Positions 1 through 5,049 of a DNA stretch of 6,758 bases are shown here, piece after piece. Every line of letters starts with the position of its first letter. The first letter of the stretch is position 1. The stretch comes from Nitrosopumilus sp. BACL13 MAG-121220-bin23. GTDB taxonomy: Archaea > Thermoproteota > Nitrososphaeria > Nitrososphaerales > Nitrosopumilaceae. Below the pieces are notes generated by a model. That model made no database searches. It was not told the origin of the DNA and saw nothing but the letters and a program-made list of their open reading frames with translations. The translations under genes were made by a program, and so were the position numbers. The stretch spans positions 1 to 6,758 of the forward strand of contig LIAL01000057.1 of assembly GCA_001437625.1 (NCBI GenBank), read 5' to 3'.

Positions 1-20
1 TATTAAATTATAACAATAAT

Positions 21-182
21 ATGTCAGTACAAGAAAATGCAGTGTTAGTAAAAATAACTTCTGCAGGTACAGTTTCAATACCAAAACAATATAGAAAATT
101 TATGGACATACAAAAGGGTGAATATGTAAAAATGACACTTGGAAATAATAGATTAATTATTAAAAAAGTAACTATAACTTGA
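21..182 (+). CDS. AbrB/SpoVT (MazE-like) DNA-binding domain protein, 53 aa
   Basis: This small gene encodes 53 residues that are almost entirely one swapped-hairpin AbrB domain. The diagnostic stretch is ITSAGTVSIPKQYRKFMDI (residues 12-30), followed by a glycine turn (QKGEYV) and a closing strand ending in LIIKK; this is the usual 'K.T..G.v.IP...R..l....G' pattern. Such proteins bind DNA as dimers, as transition-state regulators or as antitoxins. There is no C-terminal extension, so it is a bare DNA-binding module. The frame stays open to the left window edge, but the ATG at 21 places the domain at the usual distance from the N-terminus. It ends 4 nt from the stop of the convergent winged-helix gene. 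No toxin gene follows it; one could lie upstream, outside the window. Family call is firm; target and role are unknown. Confidence 0.85.
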   Translation: MSVQENAVLVKITSAGTVSIPKQYRKFMDIQKGEYVKMTLGNNRLIIKKVTIT

Positions 183-186
183 TAAT

Positions 187-576
187 TTATTGTTGTTTTT
201 GAGCTATCTTAATTGATTGATAGGTCCATTCTCTACCAGTTCTTACTCTGTCTACCCTACCTTTTGCTGCAAATCTGGATAAATATGTGGATATTATACT
301 AAGTTTTACAGGCTCATTAAGTTCGTCTTCATATTTTTCAAGAATATTTGTTGAAGTAAACTTGCCCGTTGGAAAGAATTTATCCACAATGTGCCAAATT
401 TTAGACCCAGTTGAATCCATTTTTACAGTTGATTGTGGTTCTTCTTCAATATTCATCAAGTCCATCATTTCAAATATCTTGAGAATTTTCTCCCTAGTTA
501 CATTACCCTCTACTTTGATATCATATCTTGCACCATCTGCATCCTCTACATCTATTCGTATACGTTTTTTTGCCAT
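187..576 (-). CDS. Small winged-helix-like protein of unknown function, 129 aa
   Basis: I do not recognise a named family. Residues 4-22 form a likely beta hairpin (KRIRIDVEDADGARYDIKV), followed by a helix (residues 27-41, VTREKILKIFEMMDL) and a polar linker (43-56). The C-terminal part, about 57-124, looks like a winged helix: helix IWHIVDKFF, a second helix near TSTNILEKYEDEL, a recognition-like helix LSIISTYLSRFAAKG, then a basic wing RVDRVRTGREWTY. That composition suggests DNA binding, which is inference. The ATG at 576 is preceded on the minus strand by a TATA-like ATGTTAAC region centred about 26 nt upstream, consistent with a leaderless transcript; the same bases belong to the TGTTAACA palindrome cluster, so the gene may be autoregulated. 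It lies between the AbrB-like gene and the putative origin, which hints at a link to replication or cell-cycle control but does not prove it. Confidence 0.8.
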   Translation of the reverse strand: MAKKRIRIDVEDADGARYDIKVEGNVTREKILKIFEMMDLMNIEEEPQSTVKMDSTGSKIWHIVDKFFPTGKFTSTNILEKYEDELNEPVKLSIISTYLSRFAAKGRVDRVRTGREWTYQSIKIAQKQQ

Positions 577-581
577 CTTTG

Positions 582-627
582 AGATCTAAAGGATCTAATG
601 TTAACGGTTCAACTGATCTGATCAGTT
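582..627. repeat. Two GATC-containing inverted repeats
   Basis: Two palindromic elements sit side by side just upstream of the winged-helix gene. The first is AGATC, a 5-nt spacer, GATCT (582-596). The second is a perfect 8-bp inverted repeat with a single central base, AACTGATC T GATCAGTT (611-627). Together they place four GATC tetramers within 41 bp, far denser than the rest of the window. Possible roles are an operator for the minus-strand gene, a protein site in the origin, or a methylation target; none is proven. Confidence 0.65.
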
Positions 628-735
628 TTGTTAACATTGTAGTTTGTTAACATTGACTGCCTAACTCATGCCTAGCCAAATTTTTGTTATTAACATTTTA
701 TTCTCAATCAAGTCCCCTAGTAAAGAAATAATCAT

Positions 736-758
736 GCCTGGAGTGGAAATAAGGGGGT
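736..758 (+). repeat. Origin recognition box-like repeat, copy 1
   Basis: The core GGAGTGGAAATAAGGGGGT (740-758) resembles the archaeal ORB, whose core as I recall it is CCAGTGGAAAC followed by a G-string of four or five G. The left arm CCTGG replaces the usual TTCC arm. It matches copy 2 at 21 of 23 positions and points the same way, with the G-string toward orc1. Orc1/Cdc6 proteins contact such boxes through the winged helix and the AAA+ domain, and the G-string adds specificity. Confidence 0.8.
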
Positions 759-766
759 AATTTTGA

Positions 767-787
767 GATATTCACATTGTTAATATC
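767..787. repeat. Inverted repeat centred between the two ORB-like boxes
   Basis: GATATT (767-772) and AATATC (782-787) form a 6-bp inverted repeat around a 9-nt loop. Its centre, 777, coincides with the midpoint of the outer ends of the two ORB-like repeats (777.5). It may be chance in AT-rich DNA, or it may help local melting or bind a dimeric protein. Confidence 0.4.
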
Positions 788-796
788 ATTTTTTAC

Positions 797-819
797 GCCT
801 GGAAAGGAAATAAGGGGGT
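797..819 (+). repeat. Origin recognition box-like repeat, copy 2
   Basis: The core GGAAAGGAAATAAGGGGGT (801-819) is a direct repeat of copy 1, starting 61 bp downstream and differing at two adjacent bases (GT in copy 1, AA here). The 61-bp spacing is close to six helical turns, so both boxes would present roughly the same DNA face. The G-string abuts the AT-rich, G-poor segment that begins at 820. No box in the opposite orientation was found on the far side of that segment. Confidence 0.8.
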
Positions 820-1019
820 CAAAATTAGGTTTTTTTCTATTTTCTTCACATAATTTTAACAATTTGTTAACAACTCTCATTTCAAATAAGAACTCACACA
901 CCAATATTTCCACTCTATCTTTTTTTAAATTTATTTTTTTTAGAAAATCTAAATCTAACTAAAAATAACTAATCATAAACTAAACTAGAATTACTATTGT
1001 ATTCTATACTCTCTTAATT
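820..1019. other. AT-rich, G-depleted stretch; candidate DNA unwinding element
   Basis: By hand count this 200-bp segment has about 34 C and 7 G on the plus strand, so it is about 80% A+T with a strong strand asymmetry. Between 891 and 1019 only three G occur (943, 988, 999). It includes a T-tract region (921-941) and five CTAA units between 949 and 983. Position directly after the ORB-like boxes and before orc1 suggests a duplex unwinding element. TTTAAATTTA at 924-933 could be a TATA box for orc1, giving a leader of about 110 nt; TCTATACT near 1002-1009 is a weaker alternative. Confidence 0.55.
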
Positions 1020-1024
1020 GAAAG

Positions 1025-1063
1025 ATGAGTAAGATGAAGCAGTTAGGAAATGAAGGTGTCTGA
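1025..1063 (+). promoter_or_regulatory. orc1 leader: 12-codon mini-ORF and Shine-Dalgarno site
   Basis: The leader carries a mini-ORF, MSKMKQLGNEGV, that stops at TGA 1061-1063, two bases before the orc1 ATG. The ribosome-binding sequence of orc1, AGGTG at 1054-1058, lies inside its last codons, 7 nt before the start, and matches the CACCU end of archaeal 16S rRNA. The layout would allow translational coupling, but such a short frame can arise by chance. Confidence 0.4.
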
Positions 1064-1065
1064 GT

Positions 1066-2268
1066 ATGTCTGACCCGATTGATAGAATGCTTGATGCAGC
1101 AGAATCTGGTAAATCCATAATTAAGAATAGAGACATTCTCCATTTTACATATATTCCAAATATTATTTTTCATAGAGATTCTGAACAAGAACAAGTTACT
1201 CAATCATTACTACCAATTCTAAAACAATCCAGACCATCCAATCTTCTTGTTTATGGAAAGCCTGGAACTGGTAAAACTTTAGTTGTTAAAAAAGTACTTT
1301 TTAAAATTCAGGAAAGAGTTGAGAAATCAAATTTTCCAATTAAACTTGTATATTCTAATTCTAAAAATGAGACAACGTTATATGGATTATTAGTCAGTAT
1401 AGGCAGGCAATTAGGCCTAAATGAGAAGGAATTACCTACAACTGGGCTTGCTATTAGTGAAGTCTTTAAAAGATTACTAAATAGAATTAATACAGAAAAA
1501 CTTAACGCAGTTTTTGTAATTGATGAGATTGATTATCTTGCTCAATTAGTAGTAAAAACTGGTAAAGATATTCTATACCAATTAACAAGGGCAAATGAAC
1601 AATTAGATCAAGGAACTCTAACTATGGTGGGAATTTCAAATGACTTGACGTTTAAAGAAAAACTTGATCCTAGAGTAATAAGCAGTCTAGGTGAAGAAGA
1701 AATTGTATTTACTAATTATAATGCTGAGCAAATAAAAAAAATCCTTGAAGAAAGAATTACTGAATCTTTTATTGAAAACACCGTAGAGGAACCAGCATTA
1801 AATCTCTGTGCTGCCCTTGCAGGAGGAGAGCATGGTGATGCTAGAAGAGCCATTGATTTACTTCGAGTAGCTGGAGAACTTGCCGAAAGACAGCAATCTG
1901 ATAAAGTCACAGTTGAACATGTTAGAGAAGCCTCTCTAAAAATTGAAGAAAATAAAGAAGAAGCCTCTCTAAAATCATATCCACTTCATGAAAAAATAGT
2001 ACTTTTAGCCATAATGAAGGCTAATGGCTCCTCCACTGGTGAGATTTATTCTTCTTACAAAAATCTCTGTAAAGCAGTTGGAAAAGATGAATTAACTCAA
2101 AGAAGAGTAACACAAATGTTAAGTGAAATTGAATTATCAGGAATTATTTCTGGACGATTAATTCATCAAGGAATTCATGGAAGAACAAAAAAATACAAAC
2201 TAACAGTTTCATCAGAAATGATAAAAAAATCTTTTAAAGATGAATTAACTTTGCAAGATATTATTTGA
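1066..2268 (+). CDS. cdc6: Orc1/Cdc6 replication initiator (AAA+ ATPase), 400 aa
   Basis: This is the archaeal initiator that combines the roles of eukaryotic Orc1 and Cdc6: it binds origin boxes and helps load the MCM helicase. The length, about 400 residues, is typical. Walker A is GKPGTGKT (64-71), Walker B is VFVIDEID (149-156), sensor 1 is in MVGISNDL (187-194, Asn192), and the sensor 2 region is GDARRAIDLL (257-266). A C-terminal winged helix runs from about 305 to 380 and ends in the wing motif HGRTKKYKL. All ATPase residues look intact. The ATG at 1066 is preceded by AGGTG 7 nt upstream, and an in-frame stop at 1051 excludes any longer start. The gene lies directly after ORB-like repeats that it probably binds, which also allows autoregulation. 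Its last 24 bp overlap the convergent DP1 gene. A 33-bp repeat period is visible in the linker. Identity is very secure; whether further Orc1 copies exist cannot be seen here. Confidence 0.97.
   Translation: MSDPIDRMLDAAESGKSIIKNRDILHFTYIPNIIFHRDSEQEQVTQSLLPILKQSRPSNLLVYGKPGTGKTLVVKKVLFKIQERVEKSNFPIKLVYSNSKNETTLYGLLVSIGRQLGLNEKELPTTGLAISEVFKRLLNRINTEKLNAVFVIDEIDYLAQLVVKTGKDILYQLTRANEQLDQGTLTMVGISNDLTFKEKLDPRVISSLGEEEIVFTNYNAEQIKKILEERITESFIENTVEEPALNLCAALAGGEHGDARRAIDLLRVAGELAERQQSDKVTVEHVREASLKIEENKEEASLKSYPLHEKIVLLAIMKANGSSTGEIYSSYKNLCKAVGKDELTQRRVTQMLSEIELSGIISGRLIHQGIHGRTKKYKLTVSSEMIKKSFKDELTLQDII
1927..1974 (+). repeat. In-frame 33-bp direct repeat inside cdc6
   Basis: The 15-mer GAAGCCTCTCTAAAA occurs at 1927-1941 and again at 1960-1974, exactly 33 bp apart, giving EASLK twice (residues 288-292 and 299-303 approximately). 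It falls in the linker between the AAA+ lid and the winged helix. It looks like a tandem duplication of 11 codons that lengthened the linker. Confidence 0.6.
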
Positions 2269-3708
2269 GTTTGAACTATAATTCTCATGAAATACTTGGA
2301 ATGTTTTTAAATTTACAATGATGGCAAGACCTGGATTTGGAACCATTCCAACACTTGCTTGAAAGGGTGTTTGTTTTTGCCAAGAACCTGAATTAACTAG
2401 TAAAATTCCCTTGTACATGTCTAATTGTGCCTTATGTACATGCCCCACATGAAAAATATCTGGAATATCTTCAATTACTAAAAGATCCTCTACTTCTGGT
2501 GCTATTGGTGTTGAACTACCATAAATTGGACTTAGATGTCTAGCTCTAAGAAGATTTTTCATAACATCTGTAGGTCTATCATAACTTAGACCTGGAGTGG
2601 TCTTTACAATATCGTCTATACTTTGACCATGAAACATCAATACTTTAACTCCGTTTAAAGAAATTAGGGCTGGATTTCCAACCATTTTAATATTTTCTCT
2701 TTCCCATAAACCCGAATTATATTTTTTTGGTATTGCTGGTTGAGGTAAAGCTCTTCTTCCTGGATCGTGATTTCCAGGCATAATGATAATTTTAACATTC
2801 TTTGAAATTTTATCTAGTAAATTTTCTGCCTTTTGTAATTGTTCTTCTAAAGTTTGACAAACCAACTCTTTATTCTGATTTGGATATATTCCTACACCAT
2901 CAACTATGTCACCTCCAATTAAAACAAAACCCACTTTTCTTGCAACAGGATCTGGACTAGATAGCCAAGTTACAAATTCAATTAATTCCTCCTCCATGAA
3001 ATATTTACTTCCAATGTGTAAATCAGACAAAAATACGGCATATACTTCACTTTCTGACTTGTTAATTTTTTGATCTGGAATATCTGGAAAAATTAAATCT
3101 TTAATGATTAATCCTGAATTTTTGCCTAAACCTACTCGTGCCATAACAAATTGATCAATTAATAGAGTTGCAGCAGTTTTTTGTAATTCCTCATCAAAAA
3201 TTATGCCCTCAAGTGAGCCTGAAGGGTCTTCTAAAACTAATTTTGTAATGTTTCTTTCAGCATTTCTTGTATCAACTAAACCGCAGATATAGACATCTTT
3301 TTCAACTTCCCATTCTTTTTGAAGTTTTGATTTAACAACTGCCATGGATTTTATCTTCTTTGATTCTGGCCTGTCTGAGATAATTTTCTTAAGTTTGTTA
3401 AAACGACTAGAAAACAAGGCATTGTATCCTTTAACCCCCTCTCCTGATGTAATTTTACTAGTAACATCAGATAATATTTTTAATTCATTATGAAAATTAG
3501 GATCATCTTTAATTCCAAGATATGTCTCTAGATCATCTTGATTAATTTGAAATAGTTTTTGTTTAGTTTTTTCTTGAATAATTTCTTTAATAATTTTCTC
3601 TAATTGTTTAACATCTGTAATATCATCTAAAATTTTAAATGCATCTGGATGAATTTGAAATCCTTTGTTTAATGCATAGTTTAATGCAGAAGATAACTCT
3701 TTTTTCAT
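2245..3708 (-). CDS. dp1: DNA polymerase D (Pol II) small subunit DP1, 3'-5' exonuclease, 487 aa
   Basis: DP1 is the proofreading subunit of the archaeal heterodimeric replicase PolD; it pairs with the large subunit DP2, which is not in this window. Numbering from the Met at 3708, an N-terminal helical region comes first, then an OB fold at about 116-211 (VYICGLVDTRN, LEDPSGSLEGIIF), then a calcineurin-like phosphoesterase domain. All metal-binding motifs are present: SDLHIGS (228-234), GGDIVDG (265-271), GNHDPGR (312-318), FHG (359-361) and GHVH (422-425), so the nuclease should be active, unlike eukaryotic B subunits. An ATG at 3720 would add four residues (MFFD). I prefer 3708 because a TATA-like TTTAATTAAA is centred about 25 nt before it, which suits a leaderless start; 3720 remains possible. 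The gene is convergent with cdc6 and overlaps its end, keeping initiator and polymerase subunit together beside the putative origin. Confidence 0.95.
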   Translation of the reverse strand: MKKELSSALNYALNKGFQIHPDAFKILDDITDVKQLEKIIKEIIQEKTKQKLFQINQDDLETYLGIKDDPNFHNELKILSDVTSKITSGEGVKGYNALFSSRFNKLKKIISDRPESKKIKSMAVVKSKLQKEWEVEKDVYICGLVDTRNAERNITKLVLEDPSGSLEGIIFDEELQKTAATLLIDQFVMARVGLGKNSGLIIKDLIFPDIPDQKINKSESEVYAVFLSDLHIGSKYFMEEELIEFVTWLSSPDPVARKVGFVLIGGDIVDGVGIYPNQNKELVCQTLEEQLQKAENLLDKISKNVKIIIMPGNHDPGRRALPQPAIPKKYNSGLWERENIKMVGNPALISLNGVKVLMFHGQSIDDIVKTTPGLSYDRPTDVMKNLLRARHLSPIYGSSTPIAPEVEDLLVIEDIPDIFHVGHVHKAQLDMYKGILLVNSGSWQKQTPFQASVGMVPNPGLAIIVNLKTFQVFHENYSSNSNNILQS

Positions 3709-3727
3709 ATCAAAGAACATCCTTTGG

Positions 3728-3737
3728 TTTAATTAAA
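3728..3737. promoter_or_regulatory. Palindromic TATA-like box between dp1 and the SpoIIM-like gene
   Basis: TTTAATTAAA is a perfect 10-bp palindrome in the 76-bp spacer between divergent starts. On the minus strand its centre is about 25 nt before the ATG at 3708, the archaeal TATA-to-start distance for leaderless dp1 mRNA. On the plus strand it would give a leader of about 26 nt for the gene at 3785. AAATATT at 3758-3764, about 24 nt before that ATG, is an alternative plus-strand box. Confidence 0.5.
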
Positions 3738-3784
3738 TCTGCTCTAAACTAACCCTCAAATATTGTTTGTAAAAACAAAGTGAT

Positions 3785-4321
3785 ATGAATAAAATTAGAA
3801 TTATTACATTTTTTGCATTTTTAGTAATTTTTACAGTTATTTTCCAACTTGGTTCAATGTCTACTGTAAGTGAAGTAGAAGCAAATTTGTTTATGGAAGA
3901 ATTTGAAAAATTAGTTTTAGATATTGATGCATTTGGTATTTTTGTACATAATACAACCATATCATTACCAATGTTTATTCCTGGATTTGGTATCTTTTGG
4001 GGACTCTTTGCTTCATGGTCTACAGGATATGCTTTTGCTGCAATTGTAACCTCTGTGCCTGAAATAGGTGATATTTCCCCATTATCTATTCTATTCTTAA
4101 CTCCGTTTGGGTTAATGGAGATTTTTGCATATTCATTAGGAATTTCTAGAAGTTTTATTTTGATTAAAGCAATAATTAGAAAAACAAGTTTATCTCAATT
4201 TATCAAACCAACAATTATTGAAATTGGAATTGTGGTTCTTCTTCTTTTAGTAGGTGGATATGTTGAATTCTATATGATAGAATTAGCTCAAAATGAAAGT
4301 ATTGAAATACCTGGATTATAA
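3785..4321 (+). CDS. SpoIIM-family (DUF95) integral membrane protein, 178 aa
   Basis: This is a multi-pass membrane protein of the SpoIIM family, named after a Bacillus sporulation protein but widespread in non-sporulating archaea, where its function is unclear. Hydrophobic segments lie at about 7-22, 58-76, 81-91 (weak), 101-120 and 144-163. Between the first two is a soluble loop (25-50). Family-like features are the FGIFVHNTTISLPMF segment (50-64), corresponding to the conserved 'F..N......f' helix, and TPFGLMEIFAYSLG (106-119), matching the 'HG..E..a' helix with Phe in place of His. In Bacillus, SpoIIM takes part in peptidoglycan remodelling; that role does not apply to an archaeon lacking murein. 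The ATG at 3785 gives a basic MNKIR start right before the first helix. The stop lies 9 nt from that of convergent cbiE. It diverges from dp1, so there is no operon link with replication. Confidence 0.8.
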   Translation: MNKIRIITFFAFLVIFTVIFQLGSMSTVSEVEANLFMEEFEKLVLDIDAFGIFVHNTTISLPMFIPGFGIFWGLFASWSTGYAFAAIVTSVPEIGDISPLSILFLTPFGLMEIFAYSLGISRSFILIKAIIRKTSLSQFIKPTIIEIGIVVLLLLVGGYVEFYMIELAQNESIEIPGL

Positions 4322-4330
4322 TTTAGATAA

Positions 4331-5047
4331 TTAATTTTCCCATTGCCATCTATAATTCATGTAAGAATCTAAACTTGCTTGATTAAACACCATTACAGAT
4401 AAATCCGAAAATTCTTTTCCTTCTAGATCCTTTACAGTTCCCTCAAAATTGGTTTCATTTTCATTTGTAATTGATTCAAAAACATGAACTTTCATTTTAG
4501 CAGTATCAAAACCATTTTCTCGAAGATAAATTGCTATTTCAGATGGCATAAAGTGTTTGTCTGGTTGTTTTGGCCATGGTCTTGGAACTAGAACTACACT
4601 AAAACCATCTATTAGTGCTTTTTGTAATTCTAATTTTTTATCTTCAATTGGAGTTGTAACATGCATTGTAATTACTTTTGATTTATCTAAAGGTACTTTG
4701 GTTCTTGATGCAGCAACTTGAATTGAACTTATACCTGGAATAATTTCTACTTCTCCAAAAATTTCTATTAATCTATCAACTACTTCAGACTCTGAAAAAT
4801 TTACATCTCCTGTAAATGGAATTACTAATGTTCTATTTCCAAGCTCAGGAAGTATTTTTTGATAAGATTTTTCTTGATCATTCATAGTTATCTCATAGAT
4901 TTCTTTTCCTTCAATTAGTTTCTCGATTGTTTTTAGAGTGTATTTGTAACCAATTACAATATCACAATTTTGAAGAATTTCTTTTACAATTTCTGTCACA
5001 TATTTGGGTGAACCTGGCCCAACACCAACAGCAAAAACTTTTCCCAA
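4331..5047 (-). CDS. cbiE: Cobalt-precorrin-7 C5-methyltransferase CbiE, 238 aa, TTG start
   Basis: This is a SAM-dependent corrin-ring methyltransferase of the cobalamin (B12) pathway, working in the cytosol on cobalt-precorrin-7. The tetrapyrrole methylase fold is clear: the N-terminal strand and loop FAVGVGPGSPKY (5-16), a second motif FTGDVNFSESE (78-88) where the family often has SGDPgf, and EIIPGISSIQVAASRTKVPL (101-120), the signature that favours CbiE over other methylases in the pathway. The C-terminal half has the SVVLVPRPWP strand and VFESITNENE. It is a single-domain CbiE, not a CbiE-CbiT (CobL) fusion. The start is TTG at 5047: no ATG or GTG lies nearby, and the first strand follows at once as expected. 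TTG begins 2 nt after the stop of the upstream gene with no good Shine-Dalgarno site, so translation is probably coupled. Exact substrate step is from the family; a related CobI/CbiL-type methylase is less likely. Confidence 0.87.
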   Translation of the reverse strand: MGKVFAVGVGPGSPKYVTEIVKEILQNCDIVIGYKYTLKTIEKLIEGKEIYEITMNDQEKSYQKILPELGNRTLVIPFTGDVNFSESEVVDRLIEIFGEVEIIPGISSIQVAASRTKVPLDKSKVITMHVTTPIEDKKLELQKALIDGFSVVLVPRPWPKQPDKHFMPSEIAIYLRENGFDTAKMKVHVFESITNENETNFEGTVKDLEGKEFSDLSVMVFNQASLDSYMNYRWQWEN

Positions 5048-5049
5048 TT

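Larger units (their letters stand above)
599..872. repeat. Cluster of TGTTAACA palindromes
   Basis: Perfect TGTTAACA octamers occur at 629-636, 645-652 and 865-872. Related copies are TGTTAACG at 599-606, TGTTA T TAACA (a spaced inverted repeat) at 685-695 and TGTTAATA at 778-785. The two central copies are part of a 13-bp direct repeat, TTTGTTAACATTG, at 627-639 and 643-655 with a 16-bp period. I found no other TGTTAACA in the window. The motif looks like a dimeric protein-binding site, though the copy at 599-606 also lies where a TATA box for the minus-strand gene would be expected. Confidence 0.6.
577..1065. other. oriC: Putative chromosomal replication origin (oriC), gene-free region
   Basis: This 489-bp gap between the winged-helix gene and orc1/cdc6 has no credible protein gene. 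From left to right it contains two GATC-bearing inverted repeats (582-627), a cluster of TGTTAACA palindromes (599-872), two direct repeats resembling archaeal origin recognition boxes with a run of five G (736-758 and 797-819), and an AT-rich, nearly G-free stretch (820-1019). Archaeal origins commonly sit next to the orc1/cdc6 gene and pair ORB repeats with an AT-rich unwinding element, and in Pyrococcus the origin neighbourhood also carries PolD genes. Here DP1 is the next gene after orc1. The repeats and composition are seen directly; origin function is inference. Confidence 0.8.

Noticed and set aside
21..576. Toxin-antitoxin pair made of the AbrB/MazE-like gene and its neighbour
   Set aside because: The neighbour is convergent rather than co-directional and looks like a DNA-binding protein, not a MazF or PIN toxin; a partner could only lie outside the window.
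670..697. Possible third ORB beginning GCCTAGCC
   Set aside because: It shares only the first few bases with the two good boxes and lacks the GGAAATAA core and the G-string.
708..725. CCCCTAG as the G-string of an inverted ORB
   Set aside because: Only four C, and the flanking bases do not match the box core on the opposite strand.
704..913. 69-aa minus-strand frame across the origin region
   Set aside because: It runs through both ORB-like repeats and the AT-rich stretch, has no recognisable domain, and has biased composition expected of a chance frame in non-coding DNA.
777..962. 61-aa plus-strand frame rich in Phe, Ser and Asn
   Set aside because: Composition reflects the T-rich, G-poor DNA; it overlaps the second ORB-like repeat and shows no protein pattern.
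2591..2600. CCTGGAGTGG, identical to the left half of the first ORB-like box
   Set aside because: It lies inside the dp1 coding sequence (PGL codons) and has no G-string or repeat partner; a chance 10-bp match.
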